A stretch of DNA of 64,000 nucleotides from Anderseniella sp963700895 (lineage in GTDB: Bacteria > Pseudomonadota > Alphaproteobacteria > Rhizobiales > Aestuariivirgaceae). The stretch is from assembly GCA_963700895.1 (NCBI GenBank), contig CAVOZI010000014.1:62001-126000 (forward strand). Direction: 5' to 3'. The notes under the pieces are model-generated. The model saw only the letters and a list, made by a program, of their open reading frames with translations. It did not search any database and was not told where the DNA came from. The position numbers and the translations under genes were made by a program. Positions 34,958-43,882 of this stretch are shown in pieces (the stretch's first letter is position 1; each line of letters opens with the position of its first letter).

Positions 34958-36141
34958 TTACTCAACAATTATCCGGGGTGCTGCGCGCTTCTGGCCGGCT
35001 GCGTCTCCTTCAATGGACGCCCAGACCTTTGCGGCGATGTCGCGATAAATCCCGGCATGAAGGGAATCAGGCGCCGACACCACAATGGGCTGGCCCGCGT
35101 CGGACCGTATCCGCAGATCCTTGTCGAGCGGCACTTCGCCCAGGAACGGCAAGCCCCAGTTTTTCCGCCTCGTCGCGGGCGCCGCCGTGACCGAAAATCT
35201 CGTGTCTTTCCCCGCACTTGGTGCACACGAAGTAGCTCATGTTCTCAACGATGCCGAGCACGGGCACATCGACCCTGCGGAACATGTTGAGGCCCTTGCG
35301 GGCGTCGATCAGGGCGAGGTCCTGCGGCGTCGAGACGATCACCGCGCCCGACAGCGGGGTCTGCTGGGCCAGGGTAAGCTGGGCATCGCCGGTGCCGGGC
35401 GGCATGTCGACGACCAGCACGTCCAGATCGCCCCACGCCACCTCGCGCAGCATCTGCTGCAGCGCCGACATGACCATCGGCCCGCGCCAGATCATCGGCG
35501 TGTCTTCTTCAACCAGGAAAGCCCATCGACATGGCAGCCAGGCCGAATCCCTGCAGCGGCTTCAGCGTGCGCGAGCCGGGCGCGACCGGTTCAGGCCGGC
35601 CGGTGATGCCGAGCAGGCGCGGCACCGAGGGACCATAGATGTCGGCATCGAGAATGCCGACCTTGAGGCCGTTGGCCTGCAGGCCGAGCGCCAGGTTGAC
35701 CGAGGTGGTTGACTTGCCGACGCCGCCCTTGCCCGAGGCGACGGCCACGATGTGCCTGACGCCGGGAACACCGGCCATGGTCTGGGCGGCCTGCGCCTTG
35801 GGACCGGGCGCTCCACGCCCGGCCATCGGCGGCGGCGGGGCCATGCTGGCGCCGGCCGGCGGCGGCGTGCGCCCGGCCGCAGGCCTCGAGCCCGCCTTGA
35901 CGTCGGCTGTCAGCGCCGCCATCACCTTGTTGACGCCGGGCACCTTGGACACGGCCTTCTCTGCGGCCTGCCGCAGGGGCTCAAGTTCGGCTGCGCGACT
36001 TGCGTCAACCGTGATCGCGAACATGACGCTGTCGCCGGAAATAACCGGGTCCGACACCAATCCAAGCGATACGAGATTGCCCTCCAGATCCGGGCCGCGA
36101 ACCTTTGACAAGGCTGCCATAACATCCTGTTTTTCAATCAT
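34958..36141 (-). CDS. mrp: Mrp/ApbC iron-sulfur carrier ATPase (frameshifted as read)
   Basis: About 393 residues after repair. Seen: an N-terminal DUF59/MIP18-like domain (residues 1-85), a Pro/Ala-rich linker, then the MRP ATPase with deviant Walker A GKGGVGKST (about 137), DADIYGPS and WRGPMVMSALQQ, and a CTKCG metal-binding pair. Two breaks are seen: an extra base in the GG at 35516-35517 and one in the CCCC at 35154-35157. Correcting them restores GFLVEEDTP and EKLGLPFLGEVP. It loads Fe-S clusters onto client enzymes and may serve the multi-cluster proteins encoded beside it. The breaks are probably sequencing errors. Confidence 0.85.
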
Positions 36142-36165
36142 GTCCCACTCCCCGAAATGTCCGGA

Positions 36166-36186
36166 CCGGCAGCCGCTGGCTGCCGG
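36166..36186. terminator. Perfect 9-base-stem hairpin between iclR-type gene and mrp
   Basis: CCGGCAGCC (36166-36174) and GGCTGCCGG (36178-36186) pair around a 3-base loop. The hairpin lies after the stop of the IclR gene on its transcript and before mrp, so it can end or weaken read-through. Confidence 0.5.
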
Positions 36187-36235
36187 ATCATATCAATGTG
36201 GTGGTTGAGAGCCGGCCGTGGCCGGCGGCTGGAGA

Positions 36236-37091
36236 TCAGCGCCGGCGCGGTAAGCCGCCAAGTTCGACGGTGATGTCGCTGGCGATGCGGTTGACCAGGT
36301 CACCCAGCACCTGGATGCGCTGGTCGGTGATGCGGGCAGACGGCCCGGACACCGAAATCGCACCCAGCGGATCGCCATGCTCGTCGAAGACCGCCGACGC
36401 GACGCAGCGCAGGCCGATGGCGTTTTCCTCGTCGTCGACGGCATAGCCACGCTGCTTCGCAGGCTTCGAGGTCCTGGAACAGGGCGTCGAGCGTGGTGTG
36501 GGTGTGCGATGTCTCGCGCGTCAGGTCGCGGCCATGCAGCAGCTTGCGGGCAGCCTCGTTGGCAAGACTGCACAGAATCGCCTTGCCCACGCCTGAACAG
36601 TGCATGCGGGCGCGTCCGCCGGGGCCGGCAATGGCACGCATCATCTTGTGGCATTCCACCTGGGCCAGGTAGACGATCTCGCCACGGTCGGCGATGCCGA
36701 GATTGACGGTTTCGCCCGACTGTTCCATCAGCCGGCGCATGTAGGGCCGGGCAATGGTGACCAGATCGCGCGAGCGCACGAAGGCCGAACCCACCCGGAA
36801 TGCCTGCACGCCGATCAGCCAGACCGAGCGTTCGTTGTCAAAGCGGACATAGCGTTCGTTCTGCAGCGTGGTGAGCAGCCGGTGAGCCGTCGAGTTGGGC
36901 AGGCCCACTTCCTGGGCGACCTCCGACAGCGACAGGCCCGGTGCGTGATAGGACAGCGCATTGAGCAGCTTCAGCGCCCGGCTGAGCGACTGCACCTGTC
37001 CCGAGGCCCGCAGCACGTCCTTGCTGGGGACGCGCAACTCCTCGCGACGGGCGGCATCCTTGTCCTTGTCCAATAGTTCGTTTTCCAGCAT
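36236..37091 (-). CDS. IclR-family transcriptional regulator (frameshifted as read)
   Basis: About 284 residues after repair. Seen: an IclR winged helix (about 32-95: ALKLLNALSY, LSLSEVAQEVGLPNSTAHRLL) and the effector domain (GIADRGEIVYLAQVECH, ARMHCSGVGKAIL). The frame breaks near 36457-36462, after FQDLEAC. Skipping one base gives KQRGYAVDDEEN, GLRCVA and GPSARIT, the normal end of the domain, with the stop at 36236. The regulated genes are unknown. It is divergent from the DedA gene over 226 bases. Confidence 0.82.
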
Positions 37092-37317
37092 AGAGGTTCT
37101 CGCCTGACTTGTGCCATTGCGCCCGGCAACGCTACTCAGGCTTCAACGTGGAACCTGAACATTCGTTGCCCGGCAGACTTCTTGTGGTTATTGAGGCCTT
37201 CGTACCCTGTCCAACCCACAGCGTGGAATTAAAACCCGGTAACCAGACCCGTTATCGACCATGTTATCCCAGATCGTGGTTTAAACCACCACAGAATGAA
37301 GAGGAAAGCAATTCCAT

Positions 37318-37896
37318 ATGTGGGATACCCTGGTGCACAACGCGTACTGGCTGGTCTACGCCGGAACGATTCTTGAAGGCGAAACGGCGCTGCTGCTGGG
37401 GTCGCTCGCGGCCAGTCAGGGGGCAGTCCAGCTGGTGTGGGTCATCATTGCGGCCTTTGCCGGCGCGACGACGGGCGACCAGATCAGCTACCAGGTGTTC
37501 CGCCGGTTCGGGCCGGGCATCGTGGAGCGGAGCGAAACCCTCAAGCGCCGCTCGCAGAAAGCCCGCCGGTTGCTCAAGGATCACCCGGTCAAGTTCATCA
37601 TCCTGTCGCGCTTCTTCTGGGGTTTGCGTTCGGCCTGCATGCTGGCGCTGGCCGCGTCAGACGTGCCAAGCCGGGTGTTCGTCCCGGCCAACCTCGTTCG
37701 CCTGCGCGCTGTGGGCCGTTATCATCGGTTCGCTCGGCTACGTGTTCTCCGGCTGGGCCGCCGAGGCCATCAGCACCATGGACACGGTGTCGGGACGTGC
37801 GCCTGCCATCATTGGCGGAATTGCGCTGTTCGCCGGTGTCGTGGTGCTGGGCGGTATGCGGCGCTCAAGTTCTGGCGTTCACGCGAAACGCCTTGA
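37318..37896 (+). CDS. DedA-family membrane protein (two compensating frameshifts as read)
   Basis: A 192-residue membrane protein of the DedA/VTT family, proposed lipid-carrier flippases and proton-coupled transporters. Seen: the N-terminal GTILEGETALLLGSLAA, then GDQISYQVFRRFG and the signature FIILSRFFWGLRSACMLALA. An extra base near 37696 shifts the frame and a missing base near 37865 restores it. The intervening correct frame reads FACALWAVIIGSLGYVFSGW and ends in ALKFWRSRETP. The start at 37318 follows GAGGAAAG. It converges on the hydrolase gene with a 10-base gap. Confidence 0.8.
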   Translation: MWDTLVHNAYWLVYAGTILEGETALLLGSLAASQGAVQLVWVIIAAFAGATTGDQISYQVFRRFGPGIVERSETLKRRSQKARRLLKDHPVKFIILSRFFWGLRSACMLALAASDVPSRVFVPANLVRLRAVGRYHRFARLRVLRLGRRGHQHHGHGVGTCACHHWRNCAVRRCRGAGRYAALKFWRSRETP

Positions 37897-37906
37897 GGCA
37901 GGCAGG

Positions 37907-38906
37907 TCAGGGCTTGCCCGCCACCGGCGCTGCCACCGGCTGCCCGGCGATCCAGTCCATGATGTCGGCGTAAACCGTCTCGCGCTGCTTGTCGTGCAGC
38001 AGCATGTGATAGCCTTGCGGGTAGACGTGCACACGGTAGGGTTGGCTGAGCGCCGCCATCACCTTGCGAGACGGCGCTGCGGGCACCACCTCGTCCTTGC
38101 TCGCCATAGAGGATACAGCACCGGCAGACCCAGCCGCGGCGCGGCGGCCGCTGCCTCGTCCATCAACGTCACCAGCCCGTACAAGGTATCGAACCGGCTC
38201 TGCTTGATGAGCTGGGGATCGCGTGAATACTCCTTCAGCCACTCGATGTTGTCGCTTGGCCAGATCTTGAGCTGAGAGCCGGTGGCTGTCTGGTCCGGCA
38301 CCGTGTGGGCGGTCACCCAGAGCGCAGTCTTGAGAATCGGGTTCATGGATCGCCAGCCCCAGATGGCCGGCGCCACCAGAATGAGACCGTCCGCGCTCAA
38401 GCCCGCCACCAGCGGCAGCCTTCATCGCAACAGCGCCGCCCATGGAGGTGCCGACCACGTAGACCGGCAGACCCGGATGGCGCACCCGGACCTCAGCTGA
38501 CAAAGGCCGACAGGTCATCGGCCATGACATCGCCGCCCGCCCAGCCGCCCCGCTTGTGAGCCGGAGTGCGTCCGAAGCCGCGCTGGTCATAGGCATAGGT
38601 GGAAATGCCGCGTGCGGCGAACCACGGTGCGGGCAACCGGAATACGCCGGCATATTCGTTGAAGCCGTGCACGGCCACGAATATCGCTTTCGGGTGCGCC
38701 GCCTGCCAGCTTGACAGCGCAAGCCTCTCGCTGTCGGGAGCGATGAAGTAATCATCTCCGAGGCGAGCAGACGCGACGGCGGTACCGGTTTCCAGCAGTT
38801 GCGGCGAGGCGCAGCCCTGCAGGGCCAGGACCGCCGCCATCGCGGCGGCGCCAGCCAGCGCCCTCAGCCCATTCGTGTTGATCCACCTCGTCACCGAGCC
38901 ATTCAA
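37907..38906 (-). CDS. Lipoprotein alpha/beta hydrolase, lysophospholipase-like (several frameshifts as read)
   Basis: About 331 residues when four extra bases are removed (near 38497, 38415, 38111 and 38095). Seen across the frames: a lipobox LQGC near residue 32, HGFNEYAG, YDQRGFGRTP, nucleophile motif GTSMGG, the acid in DEVVPAAP and the His in GYHMLLHD, in the order of monoglyceride lipase/PldB-type hydrolases. The start is TTG, overlapping the glycosylase stop. Four separate breaks in one gene, all single inserted bases, would destroy it if real. Because neighbours are affected the same way, error is the likelier cause. Confidence 0.7.
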
Positions 38907-39509
38907 GACACAAGCGCCTTAACATCGCCTTGCAGCACCGGGATCAGCTCCTGTTCGAACCATGGGTTCTTCTTCAACCACGCCGTATTGCGCCATGACG
39001 GATGCGGCAACGGCACGACACGCACCGGCGCCAGTACGCGGTATTCCCGCCAGTTGCCGACGGTTTCAGTAAGCGTGCGCCGGCGGCTGACTGCCCAGGT
39101 GCCAGGCTTGCGCGTACATGCCGACGGCCAGCACGCATTCGACTTGCGGCATGGCGGCCATCAGCCGGTCGCGCCAGGCAGGCGCGCACTCTGGTCTTGG
39201 CGGCAGGTCGCCGCCCTTGTCGTCGAGGCCAGGAAAACAGAACCCCATCGGCACGATGGCCACCCGGGCAGCGTCGTAGAAGATGTCTTCGCCAATGCCC
39301 ATCCAGTGCCGCAGCCGGTCGCCGGAGGGGTCGGTAAAGGGCCGACCCGAAGCGTGCACCCTGGTTCCCGGCGCCTGGCCGGCGATCAGCAGCCGCGCCG
39401 TCGACGACACCTGCAATACCGGTCTCGGCTCGTGCGGAAGGGCCTGCTTGCCGGGCGCAGGATTGTCACGGCACACAGCGGCAGGCACGGGCACGCGCTG
39501 CGACAGCAT
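38903..39509 (-). CDS. Uracil-DNA glycosylase family protein (frameshifted as read)
   Basis: About 201 residues after repair of one break near 39080-39092. Seen: LLIAGQAPGTRVHASGRPF (motif A with GQAPG), then FCFPG, and after the shift TLTETVGNW, PLPHPSWRN and NPWFEQEL, matching the UDG-like family often annotated simply as uracil-DNA glycosylase. Two normal Fe-S cysteines of family 4 enzymes are not evident. It would remove uracil from DNA in base-excision repair, or be a related non-UDG protein. It sits between the GST and hydrolase genes on the same strand, its stop overlapping the hydrolase start. Confidence 0.75.
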
Positions 39510-39524
39510 TGATGCTTTCCCGGG

Positions 39525-40136
39525 TCACGCCCCGGCGCTCGGCCGGGCCGACACTTGCTGGTGCCAGCGCCTCAGATTGGTGTGGCTGTCCTTCATCTGC
39601 ACCCTGGCCACCCGCATGAAGTCAATCGCGCACAGCGCATCGATATCGGCGACCGAATAGGCATCGCCAGCGATGAACTCGCGGCCTGAAAGCTCGTTGT
39701 CCAGATAATCAAGCATGAACTCGATCTTTGGCACGTTGGAAGCACCCCAGTCGGGAAACTGCGGCGTCTCCAGATGCGCCATCTTGGGGTTGGAATGACG
39801 GAAGGCATGGGCGATGGGGTGCATCAGGTAGAGCTCCATCCGCCGCTGCCACATCTCCACGATGCCCTTTTCTTCGGGTGTCGTACCGAACAGAGCGGGC
39901 TCTGGCTGCAGCGCCTCGAAGTAACGGCAGATGGCCATGGCCTCGCAAATGCAGCGCCCGTCATCCAGTTCGAGCACCGGAATGCGCATGAACGGGTTGC
40001 GCTTCAGCATGTCCTCGGCCTTGTGCTCCTCTGCCATGATGTCGATGTGGCGGCGGGCCACCTCGATGCCTTTCTCGGCAAGGAAGATGCGAACCCGGCG
40101 CGGGTTCGGCGCGCGATTGTCCTCGATCAGGATCAT
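39525..40136 (-). CDS. Glutathione S-transferase family protein
   Basis: A 203-residue protein. The N-terminal thioredoxin-like domain (1-80) reads APNPRRVRIFLAEKGI and has the cis-Pro segment MRIPVLELDDG, then ICEAMAICRYFE, the glutathione-binding SNAIL-like helix with Glu. The C-terminal helical domain has DNELSGREFIAGDAYSVADI with the usual N-capping Asp. The substrate is unknown; cytosolic. The start at 40136 is supported by family alignment. It is divergent from the histidine kinase. Confidence 0.9.
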   Translation of the reverse strand: MILIEDNRAPNPRRVRIFLAEKGIEVARRHIDIMAEEHKAEDMLKRNPFMRIPVLELDDGRCICEAMAICRYFEALQPEPALFGTTPEEKGIVEMWQRRMELYLMHPIAHAFRHSNPKMAHLETPQFPDWGASNVPKIEFMLDYLDNELSGREFIAGDAYSVADIDALCAIDFMRVARVQMKDSHTNLRRWHQQVSARPSAGA

Positions 40137-40330
40137 GTGCCCCTGCAAGCCTCCATTATGCAACCGTCTGCAAAGCTTCAAATTCTTCCCGTCATCTTGG
40201 CTGATTGGTAACCGCCCCTGCAAGGCTCGTATTAATCATTTGCAGCCGACAATGGCTGCCGGGTTTGCAATTGGCGCCAGAAGGAGCCGGGCCAGTTGCA
40301 GGTATCTGCGAAGGAAGCAGGAAACGCACG

Positions 40331-41851
40331 ATGTCAGCGACAGCCGACTATACGGCAGGCGGCCACAAGGCTGACCACCACGGCGGCGAGCCGGACGAAC
40401 CTGCGCCAGCAGGGGCGAAGGGAGCCACAGGATCGTGGGAGCCGGAACTGCTGCCACTGTTCGTGCGCAACCAGTTGCGCGTCGCGTTCGCCATGCCGTT
40501 GCTTGGGATCTTCCTCGCCGTCGCAATCCACACCTGGACCAACTGGCTAGTGGCCGCAAGCTGGTTCGGCAGCTGTCTGGCCGCCCATGCCATCCAGTAT
40601 TATCTGTGCCGGTTCTACGAAATGAGCGATCCGGATCAGCGCGCCTCGCGCGAATGGATCGGCATGCTGACCGCATCGGAAACGCTGATCGCGGTGTGCT
40701 GGTCCATGCCGTTGTTCGCCTACTGGCAGCCGGGTGACCAGCTGCAACACATCTTCCTGGTGTCCATCGTCATGGCGCTGATCTCGGTGCGGGTGCTCAC
40801 CGCCGGCAACTACATGCCCATCATCATCGCCGGTACCGGCATCATCTCGCTGGCGACCGTGGTGCGCTGCCTCATGGAGACCGGCGTTCTCTATGTCACC
40901 CTCGGCGCGGTGGTGATAATCGCCGAGATTTTCTTTGTGCAGCTGTCGCGCCGCCTGCAGGGAACTGCCCGCGAGATGCTGGTGTTCAAGGCGGAGCGGG
41001 AAGCGCTGATCGGCAAACTTGACGGCGCCTTGTCGGAAGCCGAGGAAGCACGCAGCAAGGCCGAGGAGGCCAATCGCGCCAAATCCCGCTTCCTGGCGAC
41101 CATGAGCCACGAACTGCGCACGCCGCTGAACGCAATTCTGGGCTTCTCCGAGATCCTGTCGAAAGAGATGATGGGGCCGCACACCGTGCCGGTCTACAAG
41201 TCCTATTCCGACGACATCCATTATTCCGGCGACTACCTGCTCAAGCTGATCAACGACATCCTCGACCTGTCCCGGATCGAGGCCAACCGGCACGATCTGG
41301 CATTCGAGCCGGTGGATCCTTGCGACGAGGCGATGGACAGCGCCGAACTGATGGCACTGCAACTGAAGCGGCGCGGACAAACGGTGACATTCGACTTTCC
41401 GGCAGAGCCCATAAGGGTGCTGGGCGACAAGCGCGCCATGCGCCAGATCTGGTTGAACCTGCTTTCCAACGCCAGCAAGTTCAGCCCGGAGGGCTCCGCC
41501 ATTGTGCTGGGCGCGCTGCAACGGCCCAACGGCAATGTGGTCATCTCGGTCAGCGATGAAGGCCCGGGGCTGGATGGTGCGGAACTGGACAGCATGCGCA
41601 CCGCCTTCGCGCGCGGCCAGTACGCCCAGAAGAAGGCCATTGACGGTGCAGGCCTTGGCCTCACTATCGTCAACGGATTGGCGGAACTGCACGAGGCGTT
41701 GCTGCACCTGCAGCCAAACCACCCGGCAGGCCTGACCGCCATGGTGGAGTTTCCGTCGCACAAGGTGCTGGGCACGGTGCGCGCCCGGCTGGCAGACGCC
41801 AGTCTGCACATGCCGGCAACCCAGCGCCGGCTGATCGAACTGACCGCCTGA
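40331..41851 (+). CDS. Membrane histidine kinase (PdhS/PleC/DivJ-like)
   Basis: A 506-residue sensor kinase. It has about six membrane helices (residues ~40-215), a short coiled coil (SEAEEARSKAEEANRAK), HisKA with the H-box ATMSHELRTPLNAILGFSE (His about 260), and HATPase_c with NLLSNASKFS, DEGPGL and GAGLGLTI. The sequence after the H-box (YSDDIHYSGDYLLKLINDILDLSRIEA) is typical of alphaproteobacterial DivJ/PleC/PdhS kinases that feed the cell-cycle regulator DivK. No response regulator is adjacent. That target is inferred from family resemblance. Confidence 0.87.
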   Translation: MSATADYTAGGHKADHHGGEPDEPAPAGAKGATGSWEPELLPLFVRNQLRVAFAMPLLGIFLAVAIHTWTNWLVAASWFGSCLAAHAIQYYLCRFYEMSDPDQRASREWIGMLTASETLIAVCWSMPLFAYWQPGDQLQHIFLVSIVMALISVRVLTAGNYMPIIIAGTGIISLATVVRCLMETGVLYVTLGAVVIIAEIFFVQLSRRLQGTAREMLVFKAEREALIGKLDGALSEAEEARSKAEEANRAKSRFLATMSHELRTPLNAILGFSEILSKEMMGPHTVPVYKSYSDDIHYSGDYLLKLINDILDLSRIEANRHDLAFEPVDPCDEAMDSAELMALQLKRRGQTVTFDFPAEPIRVLGDKRAMRQIWLNLLSNASKFSPEGSAIVLGALQRPNGNVVISVSDEGPGLDGAELDSMRTAFARGQYAQKKAIDGAGLGLTIVNGLAELHEALLHLQPNHPAGLTAMVEFPSHKVLGTVRARLADASLHMPATQRRLIELTA

Positions 41852-41860
41852 GCAGCCGCG

Positions 41861-42823
41861 TCAGTGCTGCGGCATTGCGCTCATTTCAGCGGCCACCTGG
41901 ACCAGCGCCGCAGCAAGAGCCCCTACTGATCCATCCACTTCCGGGTGGCAGCCTGCCAGCAACACCGGCCTGCCCAGCGCGGCGAACAGCCTTGCGTGAT
42001 CCGGATGGCCATCATCGGCGGCAACCATGCAATGACCGGCCGCGCCGGGCCGGAGCCGCTCCAGCAGCAAGGCCGCCGCAATGGCGCCCGATCCATCGAG
42101 AATGACCGGCACCTGCTGCATCCGGGCCGCGATGATCGCCCCTGCCGCAGCGGCGGTCTCGCGCCCGCCCATGCGGCGCAGCACTTCGAGGGGGGCATCG
42201 GCGTGACCGGAATGGCGGTCGAATGCAGAGCGCGCCAGCGTTGACAGCAAACCGCTTTCGCGCGGGCCGAGCAGGCAGGCCGCCATCGCCGCCACTGCCG
42301 CGCCATGCCCAGCGGCGGCGGCCCGCACGGCCAGCAGGTCTGCACCACCTGCCGTTGCCTCCATGCCATAGGCGATGGTTGCGGCACAGTCGGCTTCTTC
42401 CATGGCATCGTCGATGGTGAAATCGCGAACCGGCAGTTCCGGCGCCAGTTCGAATACCCGAAGCCCCAGGCCGAAGCGGTCGCACAGCCTGCACACAAGG
42501 GCGGTCTGCTGTTGCGCCGCCGCGACCAGCGCCTCGATCGAGGCTATGTCCTCGCCGCTGGCAGCCACTGCAACAGGTGCGTGCGCCGCAGCAAACACGG
42601 CCAGCACCGGGCGGCGCAGCAGTGGCTTGTCACGGCCCTGCCAGCGGGCGAGCCAGGCTGCGGTGGAGGCCATCATTCCGGCTTCTGCCGGAGCCTGCTG
42701 ACGCTGGTCTGCACTGACCGCTGCAGACGGGCCGGAACACGAGGACCTTTCCGTCCCGTCCGGCAGTTCGTCGATCAGATCAAGGATGTCATTGAACGGC
42801 AGGGGGCCAGGGCGCTTGTTCAT
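41861..42823 (-). CDS. Degenerate CobT-like protein
   Basis: A 320-residue protein resembling nicotinate-nucleotide-dimethylbenzimidazole phosphoribosyltransferase. Seen: the N-terminal GPLPFNDILDLIDELPDG, AWLARWQGRDKPLLRRPVLAVFA, YELA-like FELAPELPVRDFT, PLEVLRRMGGRETAAAAGAIIAARM and VPVILDGS, all family landmarks in order. But the KPPGSLG, GNHG and GEMGIGNTT motifs are lost, and the catalytic-Glu region (GEGSGA) reads VDGSVGA. It probably has no transferase activity and may be a regulator or relic. The gene converges on the kinase gene and is not in a visible cobalamin cluster. Confidence 0.7.
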   Translation of the reverse strand: MNKRPGPLPFNDILDLIDELPDGTERSSCSGPSAAVSADQRQQAPAEAGMMASTAAWLARWQGRDKPLLRRPVLAVFAAAHAPVAVAASGEDIASIEALVAAAQQQTALVCRLCDRFGLGLRVFELAPELPVRDFTIDDAMEEADCAATIAYGMEATAGGADLLAVRAAAAGHGAAVAAMAACLLGPRESGLLSTLARSAFDRHSGHADAPLEVLRRMGGRETAAAAGAIIAARMQQVPVILDGSGAIAAALLLERLRPGAAGHCMVAADDGHPDHARLFAALGRPVLLAGCHPEVDGSVGALAAALVQVAAEMSAMPQH

Positions 42824-43003
42824 CGCAGGAAGATGCTTTCGGTTTGGCTTGGGCCGGCGGATGGTGCGAACGCATACACACATCGGCGTCCACCCGACAA
42901 CCGTCCACAGTGTCTTAACGCGCGATTTACCAGCTTTGTTGACCAAGCGTTGAAACAGGACACGTATGGTCACCCCATCTTCAGAACGACAAGGTCGGAG
43001 CAG

Positions 43004-43507
43004 ATGCACGCCTGGATTGGTTTTTTCTTCAGCTGCTCCATGATTGTGGCGGCCGCCATGGCCAAGTCCGGCAACCTGGCATTGCCGGAGCAGATTGGCG
43101 GTTCGGCCAGCATGGAATTCATGTTCTTTCTGGGTTGTGCCGGCTTCAGCGCAGCGCTGGCGATGCTGGCGCCGAGCCACTCGTCGGCAAGACTTGCGTC
43201 GATGTGGTCGGCTGGCGCGCTGGCAGTGGTCGTGGTCGCCCTCAACATGACCAACCTGACCGGCAAACCCGCCACCGAGCGCGACGTTGAGGCCGCTTCG
43301 CCCGTGCTGGGCAAACCGGAGCAGAAGGATCAAGCGGATGACGCTGCAGTGGCGCCGGTTGTCAAGTTCGAGCTCAAGCGCACCATCACCAACGAGGACT
43401 GGACGCCCTTCCAGGATATCGACTACCGCATCCGCCAGATGGAGCGCGAGATGCCGCCGCAACCGGAGAACAGTGAAGCCAATCCAGCCAACATTCCTCC
43501 GCGATGA
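43004..43507 (+). CDS. Hypothetical small membrane protein
   Basis: A 167-residue protein (MHAWIGFFFS). Three hydrophobic segments (about 1-17, 35-55 and 64-80) are followed by a charged, Pro-rich cytoplasmic tail (KRTITNEDWTPFQDIDYRI). No family is recognised. A longer open frame extends upstream into the divergent CobT-like gene, but the ATG at 43004 is the first plausible start after the promoter gap. Function unknown. Confidence 0.6.
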   Translation: MHAWIGFFFSCSMIVAAAMAKSGNLALPEQIGGSASMEFMFFLGCAGFSAALAMLAPSHSSARLASMWSAGALAVVVVALNMTNLTGKPATERDVEAASPVLGKPEQKDQADDAAVAPVVKFELKRTITNEDWTPFQDIDYRIRQMEREMPPQPENSEANPANIPPR

Positions 43508-43621
43508 CGCCTCTTCACGATCCTGCAAGCGGCCAATGGCGCCATTGAACCCGCGGGGGCCTGCGTGCTAGGCGGTTGGTTCGTCAAGACCAGCCACCCT
43601 CACCAGTACCAGCGGCACCAA

Positions 43622-43864
43622 ATGACCCAGCCCCCTTCCTTGCCGATCAGAAGCCCGTGCATCAAGCTGTGCGTGATCGAACCGGAGTCAGGTTTCTGCA
43701 TCGGTTGTGGCCGGTCGCGCGAGGAGATCGCTGGCTGGGTAGGGTTCAGTGCGCAGCAGCGTGACGCGCTGATGTTGGAGTTGCCGGAGCGGCTGACAAA
43801 CCTGACCCGTAACAAGTCCCGCCGGGGCGGCCGCCGTGGACGGTTTGGGCGGGATGAACGATAG
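43622..43864 (+). CDS. DUF1289 cysteine-rich protein
   Basis: An 80-residue protein of family DUF1289. The conserved core is SPCIKLCVIEPESGFCIGCGRSREEIAGW with four Cys (CxxxC ... CxxC), probably a metal site, followed by a basic tail rich in Arg and Gly. The start at 43622 (MTQPPSLP) is chosen by homology; the ribosome binding site is weak. It lies 18 bases before the phosphomannomutase gene and may be co-transcribed. Function unknown, possibly nucleic-acid binding because of the tail. Confidence 0.85.
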   Translation: MTQPPSLPIRSPCIKLCVIEPESGFCIGCGRSREEIAGWVGFSAQQRDALMLELPERLTNLTRNKSRRGGRRGRFGRDER

Positions 43865-43882
43865 CAAAGAGAAAGCACTGAC

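Noticed and set aside
35154..36141. Programmed frameshifting in the mrp gene
   Set aside because: Two breaks lie at simple homopolymers without slippery heptamers or stimulatory structure, and four neighbouring genes show the same kind of break; error is simpler.
42305..43003. A long rightward frame running through the CobT-like gene into the small membrane-protein gene
   Set aside because: The portion over the CobT-like gene is non-homologous and Arg/Ala-rich. The plausible start is 43004, after the divergent promoter gap.
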